The position numbers and the translations under genes are program-made. Source: Hymenobacter properus (GTDB taxonomy: Bacteria; Bacteroidota; Bacteroidia; Cytophagales; Hymenobacteraceae). Taken from it: a stretch of 64,000 nt of DNA. Below, piece by piece: positions 35,493-43,880 of this stretch. The stretch spans positions 186,001 to 250,000 of the forward strand of contig NZ_JADQDP010000004.1 of NCBI RefSeq assembly GCF_015694735.1, in the 5' to 3' direction. The stretch's first letter is position 1; every line of letters begins with the position of its first letter. The notes below the pieces were generated by a model, which did no database searches, was not told the origin of the DNA, and worked only from the letters and a program-made list of their open reading frames with translations.

Positions 35493-36794
35493 ATGATTGT
35501 AGAAGTCTCCTCCGCACAACCGGATTCCACCCAGTTACCTGCTCCAAAAAAGATATTTAATTTTAATTTAGAATCACTTAGAGGTGTAGCCGCAATAGCC
35601 GTAGTATGGGGCCATTCTACTATTCAGAATGGCTGGATTGACCCTAATTACTATCCCAAAGGGGTTTGGTCTTTTGCTGGTCCCGGGCACCTGAGTGTAC
35701 TTGTATTTTTTTTGCTATCTGGCTACGTCATCGGCATTGCCCACAAAAAGCCCCTCGGCGGCGAGGGTGGAAAAATTAGTACATATCTTAAAAAAAGATT
35801 TTTAAGAATATATCCTATCTACCTTGTATCGCTTTTGCTAGCGCTGATAGCCAGCAATTTTTTCACTGGCACAACCTATTCAGCCAAGATAATATTTAGC
35901 CATTTAATAATGGCGCAGGCATTTCTTTCTCCTACAATAATCGCCATTCCAACTGCTTGGTCACTGAACTACGAAGCCATTTTCTATCTTTTATTTATTC
36001 CAATTTCCTTCTACCGATTATCGCCAACACTGTTAATGGTTGTATCAATAGTGTTAGGCTGTTTATTCAGCTTGCTCCCACAAAACACTTACACTGAACT
36101 ATTACCTAGTTACGGATTCGGGTTTGCTTTTTGGTTGGCGGGGTTATCATTAGCTAGGTACATGCCGAAAAGCCCGAGCACGACAGACTACTCACTAATG
36201 ACTGGCTGCCTTTTGCTTTTTCTATCATTGGGCATGCTAGATGCGCCACTTGCCATTATGCACAAAATTGGCGTCTTGGTGTTTGGTCAAAAAATCTCTG
36301 ATATTTTAAACTACCAAGGCGTTACTTTTCAAGACTTTGGCTATTTACCCTATTGCTCCGCTATCATTATGGCTTTTACTGACAAGCACTCCAAATATTT
36401 CAAATATGCGTTACTTATTTTATCACTGGTGCCTGCACTAACCTTTTATCACTACTATACTGAATCGAAGGTCAGAGATATTTCTTTCATTTTGTTTCCT
36501 ACTATTTTTTATACCTCTTCCCTATGCTTTTTCTTTCTATCGAATCAACTCGCTCAATACTCACAGCGCTTCATCAAATCATTGATTTATACTGGCAGTC
36601 TATCTTACGGGATATATATAGTTCATTACCCTATTCTCTACTCTTTTGGTCACACTGCCCTATTCACTGGCAGCCCTTTAACATATATTATTCGGCTAGC
36701 CATTTTTCTTCTAATTGTGTGGGCAGGCTCCTTTATATTAGAAAAAAAGTTCCAGCCATGGATTAAGAAAATTAGCGACCCATTTCTTTCCTAA
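35493..36794 (+). CDS. Membrane O-acyltransferase, acyltransferase-3 (OafA/YrhL) family
   Basis: The protein has 433 residues from the ATG at 35493 and about 10 membrane helices. The N-terminal FNLESLRGVAAIAVVWGHST holds the family signature (R and the catalytic His). GHLSVLVFFLLSGYVIG and RFLRIYPIYLVSLLLA follow, as in AT3 proteins. It should acetylate or otherwise acylate surface glycan from a cytoplasmic acyl donor. The gene is AT-rich compared with its flanks, which suggests transfer. A dead insertion sequence starts 14 nt beyond its stop. Confidence 0.92.
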   Translation: MIVEVSSAQPDSTQLPAPKKIFNFNLESLRGVAAIAVVWGHSTIQNGWIDPNYYPKGVWSFAGPGHLSVLVFFLLSGYVIGIAHKKPLGGEGGKISTYLKKRFLRIYPIYLVSLLLALIASNFFTGTTYSAKIIFSHLIMAQAFLSPTIIAIPTAWSLNYEAIFYLLFIPISFYRLSPTLLMVVSIVLGCLFSLLPQNTYTELLPSYGFGFAFWLAGLSLARYMPKSPSTTDYSLMTGCLLLFLSLGMLDAPLAIMHKIGVLVFGQKISDILNYQGVTFQDFGYLPYCSAIIMAFTDKHSKYFKYALLILSLVPALTFYHYYTESKVRDISFILFPTIFYTSSLCFFFLSNQLAQYSQRFIKSLIYTGSLSYGIYIVHYPILYSFGHTALFTGSPLTYIIRLAIFLLIVWAGSFILEKKFQPWIKKISDPFLS

Positions 36795-36807
36795 AACTAT
36801 AGACTAG

Positions 36808-37593
36808 TAGGTGTTAACAATAGCTATTATGTTTGAGCATGGACTATTTGTTGACCGATGCGCAGCGGGCGAGTATTGCGCCGCTGCTACCGGGCCGGGA
36901 GGGGACGAAGAGCGGCCGTGGGCAGGACAACCGCCGGTTTGTGGAGGCCGTGCTCTGACTGCTGCGCAACGGCTGCCGCTGGCGGGCCTTGCCGGCGGCA
37001 TGGGGCAACTTGCACTCGACGTATACGCGCTTGCAGCGCTGGACCTCCTCGGGTATGTGGGCCCGGGTGCTGGCCGCCGTGCAGGCATACGATGCGCTGC
37101 CCACCTTTTTGGTCGATTCGACCACGGTGCAGGCGCACCAGCACGCGAGCGGGGCCCGCAAAAAACGGGCCGCAAGCCCTCGGGCGCAGCCGCGGTGGCT
37201 TGACCACGAAGGTACATGCCGTGGCCGACGCCCGCGGCCAGTTCGTGCGCGGCGGCCTGACGGACGGCCAGCGCCACGCCGCAAGCCTTGCCGCTGCTCG
37301 ACGGGCTGGCCCCGGCCTACCCCGTTGCCGACCGCGGTTATGATTCTGACCCGCTCGTGGCGGCCCTAGCCGCCCATGGCACCTGCGCCGTGATTCCGCC
37401 GCGGCGCAAGCGCCGCCACCCGCGGGCCTACGACCCGGTCCGCTACGCCCAGCGCCACCCCGTCGAGCGGCTCTTCAGCCGCCTGAAGCAGTTTCGCTGC
37501 GTGGCCACGCGCTACGATAAGTTAGACGCCCATTTTTTGGCCTTCATCCACCTGGGCGCGACCGTCCTCTGGTTGCGTCACTGTTAACAGCTC
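36808..37593 (+). mobile_element. IS5-family (IS427-like) insertion sequence, 786 bp, degenerate
   Basis: The ends are imperfect inverted repeats: TAGGTGTTAACAATA on the left, and GAGCTGTTAACAGTG read inward from the right. Both flanks have CTAG (36804-36807 and 37594-37597), which fits a 4-bp target duplication. Inside is one transposase gene that is broken (see the overlapping entry). Length and ends fit the IS427 subgroup of IS5; the exact group would need an ISfinder comparison. The right-hand CTAG contains the stop codon of the neighbouring minus-strand gene. Confidence 0.82.
36839..37587 (+). pseudogene. Transposase of the IS5/IS427-like element, inactivated
   Basis: It starts MDYLLTDAQRASIAPLLPGR, then FVEAVL is interrupted by TGA at 36956-36958 where the family has Trp (LWLLRNGCRWR). 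The same frame carries on to FLVDSTTVQAHQHASGARKK (the first catalytic Asp). The reading then shifts to a second frame (QALGRSRGGLTTKVHAVADA) around 37165, and again to a third around 37280 (YPVADRGYDSDPLV, then RHPVERLFSRLKQFRCVATR with the catalytic Glu). One nonsense change and two frameshifts mean it cannot make an active enzyme. Programmed frameshifting could explain at most one of the shifts. Confidence 0.88.
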
Positions 37594-39078
37594 CTAGTAT
37601 CCGGGGGGCTGAGTACCGGCTGGAAGGACTTGCTGTTTCGTATCGGCCGATAGCGCAGTACCGCCCCACACAGTTATGGCAATGGCCAGCACCGCCAGTA
37701 TAGATTTCGTTGGCCCCAGCCTCAACAACTGCCGAGGCCTAAACTGCACAGCTATCAGGCTGATTAGCAGTAGGTGCAGGGGCAGCAGGAAGCGACACTC
37801 CACAGCTGTGGGAATGGCTACGCACACGGGCAGCATCGCGGCGAGTAATGCCCAACCGATATTATAGAGAAAGGCGCGGGGTTGAACTGCGGCGCGTTTG
37901 AGGGCCACTCGTTTGAGGGCCACTAAGGCGTAGCCGAGGCCTAAAGCCAGCACGACGTAGTTGAACAGTTGCACCAGCGTGGGGCCACCTTTAGCCACCT
38001 TCATCGGATAGGGCGTGGCATACCAGAGGTCGAGCCCGTTGAAAGTATGGTGCAGGTAATGGCCAATACCCTCCAATGGGTGCCGCAGGTAATAGCCCAA
38101 CAGTGCCTGGTAACTTTCAAAATAACCCTTTGCCTGGGCGGCCAATAACTGAGTTCCGGCGCGGTCGGCGTATAGTACCCCGCCGTAATGGCTGGGGTCG
38201 ATGCTGGAATCGTAGCGTTGGAAAGCCGTGCCCCAGTTAAGCTGCTTGAGGTAAAAGGACATGTGCCCATTGTCGGTGGCCAGCACCAAGGGCGAAAGAT
38301 GGCCGAAATGCCGATAATTGATGAGAACCTGAGGAAACAGCAATAGCGCTGCCCCAGCCACCAATGCCAGCAGTGACAACGCAGTACCACCTACCCCGGT
38401 CTTCGGGCCAACGCCGGCGACAAAGCGCCGCTGCTGCCACCAGAACCAGCCAAGGGCACCGGGCAGGCTGGCCAAGTAAATGGGGCGCATGTTCAAAGCC
38501 ATTGCCAGCAGCAGACCGCCTACACCAGCCCACCGCCAGCCAGGCTGCGCCAGCGCGATGAGTGCCAGCAGCAGGGCCGTGAAAGCCGGAAAATCCTGGA
38601 TGCAAAAGTTGAAGTAGTCGCCCCACAGCACAAAGCTCAGGCCTACCAGCAACAGCCACTGTTTGGCCATCAGGGCGTGCCCGGTAACGCACTTCCAGAA
38701 CGCTGGCAAAGTGAAACCAAACAGCAGCGCGGCCCACAACACACCGATGAACTGCGACCCATGAAGTGGTGCCCAGCCCATCACCATGCACACGGCTCGC
38801 ACCGGCACTATCAGCAGTGGCCCAATGTAACCCCGCAGGTTGGCATCATAGTTTAGAATCGAGAAATCCTTCTTGTTGATAAAAAAGCGCGAAACCAATT
38901 GCCAATATTGCTCTGCATCCCAGGGCAATACGCTATAGCCGCTGAGCGGCAGATACACAGCGTACAGCGCCAATACCAGCAGCACGCAACGCAGCACCGG
39001 CCAAGGCTGGTGCAAAGACCAGGAGTGGCGGATGGGCGCCAAAGTTTCCCGGGATGAATCGGTTGTCGAAGAAACCAC
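37594..39078 (-). CDS. Polytopic membrane protein, GT-C-like glycosyltransferase
   Basis: The protein has 494 residues and about 11-12 membrane helices. The first periplasmic loop has SVLPWDAEQYWQLVSRFFIN, with an acidic residue as in GT-C enzymes that use polyprenyl-linked sugars. Helical segments such as GVGGLLLAMALNMRPIYLA follow. No closer family was recognised. A 15-bp tandem duplication (37895-37924) repeats VALKR in frame near the C-terminus. The stop TAG lies inside the CTAG target site of the adjacent insertion sequence. It groups with the membrane protein at 39122 and the polyprenyl-sugar synthase-like GT2 at 40733. Confidence 0.75.
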   Translation of the reverse strand: MVSSTTDSSRETLAPIRHSWSLHQPWPVLRCVLLVLALYAVYLPLSGYSVLPWDAEQYWQLVSRFFINKKDFSILNYDANLRGYIGPLLIVPVRAVCMVMGWAPLHGSQFIGVLWAALLFGFTLPAFWKCVTGHALMAKQWLLLVGLSFVLWGDYFNFCIQDFPAFTALLLALIALAQPGWRWAGVGGLLLAMALNMRPIYLASLPGALGWFWWQQRRFVAGVGPKTGVGGTALSLLALVAGAALLLFPQVLINYRHFGHLSPLVLATDNGHMSFYLKQLNWGTAFQRYDSSIDPSHYGGVLYADRAGTQLLAAQAKGYFESYQALLGYYLRHPLEGIGHYLHHTFNGLDLWYATPYPMKVAKGGPTLVQLFNYVVLALGLGYALVALKRVALKRAAVQPRAFLYNIGWALLAAMLPVCVAIPTAVECRFLLPLHLLLISLIAVQFRPRQLLRLGPTKSILAVLAIAITVWGGTALSADTKQQVLPAGTQPPGY

Positions 39079-39121
39079 GGTGGAGAGTTAAGTAGCAGAA
39101 AAGGTGTGCAAATGAAGTAAA

Positions 39122-40681
39122 TCAATTCGCGGATTCGGAACCTGACCGGTGCGCGCCGAAAAGCCGGTAGACGACAAATCCGACAATGACCAATGCGACT
39201 GCTTGCCCTAGCAGGTATTCATTGCTAATCCAAGGGCCTTGATTCATGAAATATACCTGAAAAGGCCAGTGCAGCATAATACCGGTATGGACGAAGGAGA
39301 AGGAAGGAAACCGGTCGTTCGACTGCCCAAACGTGGGGTCGAACCAGTTGAATGGGAGCCATAACTTGGAAACAAGGAGCAGCAACGCGGCCGTCCAGAC
39401 GATGGCGGCACGGCGTAGGGGCAGCGCATCGGCCACCACTGCGGTAACCAAGGCCAACAGCGGCAGTACATTGGCCAACTGCCGGGTTTCGCTGTTAATG
39501 CTCTGCACCATCACCACCATCAACATTAGGCCGAGGCCAAGGCCCAGCCGCTGCAAAGCAGCCAATACCCGCGGCCAGAACAAAATCATCAGCAGCAATG
39601 ACAAACCATAATACACTCCATGCGCTACTAGAAATTGCAGCGGCCGCTGCAGCACGGCGAAGGTGGTATTAATCAGAAAGGTTTTAAAAGGAAGGTACGG
39701 GCGGGAGGGGTCGCCCAATCCGCGCGTCAGGGCCACGTAGGCAGCAAATAGCCCAAGTACGTATAACCACTCAATCCGCGGGCGCAGCAGTCGCTTTATT
39801 AGTCCCCACATATCGGCCCAGCCGGGCAGCACACGACGGGCCAGCGTCAGTTGGGTGTAGTACAGGTATAGCGCCGTGAGGGCGATGCTAACCGGCAACA
39901 GGGGATGCACATCAGGCGTCATCCGGGGCGGTACCGGAACATGGCGTACGTAGAGCACACCAATGAAGAGCAAGCTGAAAGCTCCGGCGATGCCCACGGC
40001 CCACAGCTGACTCAAAAGCGGATTTTGGGTGCGGGGCAGCGGTTCCTCTCGCGGAATGAAGAGCAGCAGCGCATTATAGAACAAAGCCGTTGGCCAGATG
40101 GCCAGTGAAATCAATGCGTTCAGCCACAGCCCCAGGGTCTTGCCCCGCAGATAAAGCAGCAAACTTATTAGTCCGACGGTGGTGCTCAGCCGGTCGGTGG
40201 TGAAGGGTATGTAGAGGTCGTATTTGGCAAAAGCGAAATTGACCATGAGCGCCAGGTACCCCACCCACTCGGCAGCTAGCGAAAAGCGCATTTGCACCGC
40301 AATGCGGTGCCAGGCATACACAATGATGGCGCCTAGCAGCAGGTTGAAGCCCTGCATCCACAGAATCAGATTCTGGTCTAGGAACGGAATATTAAAAGTT
40401 TTGAAAAAGCCGTATAATAAGGCAAAAGGCAGAATGCGCTGTATCGTGTAGCTGTTGATACCCACATCGAATAATTGATGCGGAAATCCAGTAGCAACGG
40501 GTTTGTAATATGTATCGCCCTCCCATGCAAAGCCGTGGTGCAACGGAATAATATCGGGGAAGATGAAGTACCACACCGATAGCACCGTCGAAAACAGCAA
40601 AAAGACCCACATCGGCGACCGATAGATTTTATCGACTAATGATTCATTCTCCGGCGGGGCTACGGTATGATTTGGAAGCAT
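39122..40681 (-). CDS. Polytopic membrane protein of unknown function, polysaccharide locus
   Basis: The protein has 519 residues with about 11 hydrophobic segments, starting MLPNHTVAPPENESLVDKIY. The first periplasmic loop has HHGFAWEGDTYYKPV, where the acidic motif after the first helix is a GT-C-like trait. I do not recognise a family. It lies between the GT-C-like gene (44 nt downstream) and the GT2 at 40733 (51 nt upstream), on the same strand, so all three probably work together, for example in adding a side-chain sugar on the periplasmic face. Confidence 0.72.
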   Translation of the reverse strand: MLPNHTVAPPENESLVDKIYRSPMWVFLLFSTVLSVWYFIFPDIIPLHHGFAWEGDTYYKPVATGFPHQLFDVGINSYTIQRILPFALLYGFFKTFNIPFLDQNLILWMQGFNLLLGAIIVYAWHRIAVQMRFSLAAEWVGYLALMVNFAFAKYDLYIPFTTDRLSTTVGLISLLLYLRGKTLGLWLNALISLAIWPTALFYNALLLFIPREEPLPRTQNPLLSQLWAVGIAGAFSLLFIGVLYVRHVPVPPRMTPDVHPLLPVSIALTALYLYYTQLTLARRVLPGWADMWGLIKRLLRPRIEWLYVLGLFAAYVALTRGLGDPSRPYLPFKTFLINTTFAVLQRPLQFLVAHGVYYGLSLLLMILFWPRVLAALQRLGLGLGLMLMVVMVQSINSETRQLANVLPLLALVTAVVADALPLRRAAIVWTAALLLLVSKLWLPFNWFDPTFGQSNDRFPSFSFVHTGIMLHWPFQVYFMNQGPWISNEYLLGQAVALVIVGFVVYRLFGAHRSGSESAN

Positions 40682-40732
40682 GGAGCGGTTTTCAGATTTG
40701 CTTATCAGAGGGTGGACAGGCGCGGGGGCTAA

Positions 40733-41701
40733 TCAGACAGCGCGCGGCGCCGGACTAACCGGCGCCGCGGCCGGCTCATGCAGTTGTTTCACCACATACA
40801 GAGGGCGCTGCCGAGCGGCGTCAAGCCCACGCCACACGTATTCGCCGATAACTCCCAGCGCTACCATTTGGAAGGCAGAGACGAAGAGCAGCACCACCAT
40901 CAGGGTGGTCCAGCCAGCGGGTTCGGCCGGACTCACTATCTTAAGCAAGATGATATAGAGTCCGTAGATGAGCGCTACGGCGCCCAGCCCCAGGCCGACG
41001 GCTGAAATGGCCCGCACCGGGAAATAGGAGAAGGCCAGTAGCGAATCGATGAGCAGCTTGATTTTTTTAGATAGCGTCCACCGAGACTTGCCAATCTCAC
41101 GCTTGCGGCGCACGTACGGGATGTTCACGTATGGGAACCCCAGCCATACCATCAGGTAAAATACATTGGAGTTGCGTTCGCGCAGCGCCACCACCTCTTC
41201 GCTCACGATGCGGTCGAAGAACACGAAATCGAAGCCTCCGTCCGGAATGTTTTTCAGGGCCAAGCGCTTCATCAGCCAATGAAATGTTTGTGCAAACCAG
41301 CGTGAAGGGCCCGTTTCTTCGCGGTCCTGGCGGTTGCCAATGACGAGCTTAAAGCCTTGTTTCCAGTACTTGTACATCTGCACCATCAACTCCGGCGGGT
41401 CTTGCATATCGGCGGTAATGACGGCCAGGCAGTCGCCGGTGGCATGGGCCATACCGGCCACGATGGCGTTGTAGGAGCCCACGTTGGCAGCTAGGTCTAC
41501 GATGCGGATTTTGCCGGGATAGGTGGCCTGCGCGCGCTGCAAGGCCCCAAGGGTATCGTCGCCGGAGCCATCGTTCACAAAGACGTACTCAAAGCTCACT
41601 TCCGGCGGAAAGTTGGCCTCATTGGCCACGAGTTCGCGCGCCGTGACGGGAATATTGTCTTCGTTGAAGTAGCAGGGTATTACAACCGAAAGCTTGGGCA
41701 T
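40733..41701 (-). CDS. Polyprenyl-phosphate glycosyltransferase, GtrB/DPM1-like GT2
   Basis: The protein has 322 residues from the ATG at 41701 (MPKLSVVIPCYFNEDNIPVT); an ATG at 41713 would add four residues. The GT-A domain has FVNDGSGDDTLGAL and LAVITADMQDPPELM (DXD-type metal site). YVNIPYVRRKREIGKSRWTL is the conserved RxxGxSK-like block of GtrB and ArnC enzymes. Two C-terminal membrane helices follow. It should charge undecaprenyl phosphate with a sugar in the cytoplasm for a GT-C enzyme. The two membrane proteins downstream are natural candidates. Confidence 0.9.
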   Translation of the reverse strand: MPKLSVVIPCYFNEDNIPVTARELVANEANFPPEVSFEYVFVNDGSGDDTLGALQRAQATYPGKIRIVDLAANVGSYNAIVAGMAHATGDCLAVITADMQDPPELMVQMYKYWKQGFKLVIGNRQDREETGPSRWFAQTFHWLMKRLALKNIPDGGFDFVFFDRIVSEEVVALRERNSNVFYLMVWLGFPYVNIPYVRRKREIGKSRWTLSKKIKLLIDSLLAFSYFPVRAISAVGLGLGAVALIYGLYIILLKIVSPAEPAGWTTLMVVLLFVSAFQMVALGVIGEYVWRGLDAARQRPLYVVKQLHEPAAAPVSPAPRAV

Positions 41702-41785
41702 GGGGAAGGGCATTTGGAAATTGCCACCAGAGCAGAAGACCTCTGTGGCTAAGCGGCTCCCCTACTAGGGGAGCCGCATGAAAGC

Positions 41786-42892
41786 CTACTGCTGCGGAAA
41801 TTGGCGAATGGCCGCCGCAACAGTAGCCACATGCTCCTCGGTCATGCCGGGCCACATGGGCAAGCTTAAGCAAGTAGCGGCTAGTTCTTCGGCAATGGGG
41901 AAGGCGCCTGCCGGCAGTCGCATGTCGGCGTAGGCTTGCTGCAGGTGGGGCGGCACCGGGTAGTGAATGAGCGTGCCAATGCCCTGAGCCGTGAGGTGCT
42001 GCTGCAGCGCGGCGCGGTGCTGGGTATGTACCACATAAAGGTGGTAAACGTGGGTAGCACCAGGAGCTACCACCGGCAGGCGCAGGCCCTCGATGCCGGC
42101 CAGATGCTGGTCGTACCAAGCGGCTACCTGCTGGCGCTGACGCGTCCATTCGGGCAGGTAATCCAGCTTCACGCGGAGAACGGCAGCCTGCAATTCATCG
42201 AGGCGCGAGTTATAGCCCACCACTTCGTTGTAGTATTTCTGCTGCGAGCCGTAGTTGCGCAGCACGCGCACTTTCTGGGCCAGGTCAGCGTCGTTGGTGG
42301 TCACGGCACCAGCATCGCCCAGCGCACCCAGGTTTTTGCCGGGGTAAAAGCTCGTGCCGTTCACCGCGCCGAAGCTGCCGGTCAGTCCGCCGTCAAACGC
42401 CGCACCCTGCGATTGGGCGTTGTCTTCTACCACGTGCAGGTTGTGCTGCTTGGCCAGGGCCATGATTTCTGTCATGCGGCAGGCTTGACCGTAGAGGTGC
42501 ACCGGCATGATGGCGCGGGTGCGGGGCGTGATGGCGGCCGCAATGCGCTCAGGGTCGAGGTTGCTAGTGGCGGGGTCGGGCTCCACGGGTACGGGGGTTC
42601 CGCCCACCTGCGTTACGGCCAGCCAAGTGGCGATGTAAGTATTGGAAGGCACGATGACTTCATCACCCGGGCCTATTTCCAATACGCGCAAAGCCAGAAC
42701 CAACGCATCAAGGCCATTGGCCACGCCCACGGTATGATTCACTTGATTAAAGTCCGAGTAGGCTTGCTCGAATTTCTGCACTTCCTCGCCTAGTACATAC
42801 CAGTACGAATCGTACACACGCCCAATGGCGGCCATAATTTCCTCGCGCGCCGGCACGTGCTGGGGCTGGAAAGACAAAAAGGAAACACTCAT
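41786..42892 (-). CDS. fdtB: dTDP-3-amino-3,6-dideoxyhexose transaminase (FdtB/QdtB type)
   Basis: This PLP enzyme of the DegT family should transaminate the 3-keto sugar made by FdtA. It has 368 residues. It opens VSFLSFQPQHVPAREEIMAA and has YWYVLGEEVQKFEQAY, GVANGLDALVLALRVL and IVPSNTYIATWLAV, the block typical of FdtB and QdtB. The PLP lysine is in TSFYPGKNLGALGDAGAVTT and VVEDNAQSQGA follows the family. It is two genes downstream of fdtA. The galacto versus gluco product (FdtB versus QdtB) depends on FdtA and cannot be told from this sequence. Confidence 0.88.
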   Translation of the reverse strand: MSVSFLSFQPQHVPAREEIMAAIGRVYDSYWYVLGEEVQKFEQAYSDFNQVNHTVGVANGLDALVLALRVLEIGPGDEVIVPSNTYIATWLAVTQVGGTPVPVEPDPATSNLDPERIAAAITPRTRAIMPVHLYGQACRMTEIMALAKQHNLHVVEDNAQSQGAAFDGGLTGSFGAVNGTSFYPGKNLGALGDAGAVTTNDADLAQKVRVLRNYGSQQKYYNEVVGYNSRLDELQAAVLRVKLDYLPEWTRQRQQVAAWYDQHLAGIEGLRLPVVAPGATHVYHLYVVHTQHRAALQQHLTAQGIGTLIHYPVPPHLQQAYADMRLPAGAFPIAEELAATCLSLPMWPGMTEEHVATVAAAIRQFPQQ

Positions 42893-42908
42893 ACAACTAG
42901 AAAAAATA

Positions 42909-43880
42909 TCAAGAGAAATGACAAGCCAAAACGTGACTTGTGGCCCCCAAACGGAAACCCAATTTTTCGCAAGTCCTAAACACAGCCCGATTGGTGGCCT
43001 GTGTGGTCATCAGCACTTGCCCAAAGCCCAGTTCTTGGGCCCGGCGCACTGTTTCGGCGACTAATCGCAAATGCCACCCGCGATTGAGCGGCCCCACGGC
43101 CGTGAGCAACACCCGCGAAAAGCCCATGCCCAGCGCCTCCGCATCGCCCTGCAGGTCGCCAATAGCCAGGAAGGAATCGACGGGCAGGCTTGGTTCAGCA
43201 GGCACCAGCACGGCATCGGCGAAGCTGCCGCTCACGGCCGCTTCGGCGTAGCGCGCCAAAAAGGCATCGCCCTGCTCCGGACCAAACCACGGGTCGGCAT
43301 GGAATCGGTCGTAGGGATTGCGGGCCGTAGCCGAAATCCGGCCGATGTGCGCTGCCTCATCCGGCCGGGCCAGGCGCACTAGCGAGGGCGGCGGCAAGGT
43401 GGCCGCGTTCGTTGGACAGTGCAGGTTCAGCCGGGTTTCCACCAGCCGCCAGCCGCCCCCGGTCAGCGCCTGCAAAAGGGCGATGTCCTCGGCCGGCACC
43501 ACGCTGAAGGCGTAGAAGGGCCCGCGGGCGGCCAATTGCTCGCGCAGGGCAGTGGCGCTGGCCACTAAATCGGCCGGCGGCGCGTTTTCCGCAAACAGCC
43601 CCGTGAAGAGGCGGTAGGTGGGCGTGCCAAAATATTCGGAGTCCCAAGCCAATTGCTGCACCAGCCATTGTCCGGTTCCGGTCGTCATGGGCAGCACTTC
43701 CGCGTGGGGTTCGGCAGCAAAGCGCCGTGCGGCGCCTGTGCCAAACCGTTGCTGCTGCGGCTCCCGCGGCAGTTCGCGCAGGAAATGGTAGGGCGAGTGC
43801 AGCGCCAGCATTTCCGCCCGCTCAGCGAGCAGGGTTTCGTCAATGCCGGTTGGCGCAGAATTTATTGCTGGGCCTTCCAT
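42909..43880 (-). CDS. GNAT acetyltransferase, WecD-like, within the fdtA-fdtB unit
   Basis: The protein has 323 residues from the ATG at 43880, overlapping fdtA by 19 nt. The segment VQQLAWDSEYFGTPTYRLF at about 73-91 matches the start of WecD and of the protein at 17643. The C-terminal half is a GNAT-like domain with RLVAETVRRAQELGFGQVLM and TNRAVFRTCEKLGF. An internal ATG at 43688 would start the protein right at the WecD-like part and remove a 64-residue leader, so the start is uncertain. By context it should acetylate the amino group of the dTDP-3-amino sugar, where FdtC (a hexapeptide enzyme) does this elsewhere. Confidence 0.78.
   Translation of the reverse strand: MEGPAINSAPTGIDETLLAERAEMLALHSPYHFLRELPREPQQQRFGTGAARRFAAEPHAEVLPMTTGTGQWLVQQLAWDSEYFGTPTYRLFTGLFAENAPPADLVASATALREQLAARGPFYAFSVVPAEDIALLQALTGGGWRLVETRLNLHCPTNAATLPPPSLVRLARPDEAAHIGRISATARNPYDRFHADPWFGPEQGDAFLARYAEAAVSGSFADAVLVPAEPSLPVDSFLAIGDLQGDAEALGMGFSRVLLTAVGPLNRGWHLRLVAETVRRAQELGFGQVLMTTQATNRAVFRTCEKLGFRLGATSHVLACHFS

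Noticed and set aside
36956..36958. TGA in the transposase as a recoded or selenocysteine codon
   Set aside because: The position is a conserved Trp in the family (TGG to TGA), no SECIS-like hairpin is evident, and two further frameshifts show the gene is simply dead.
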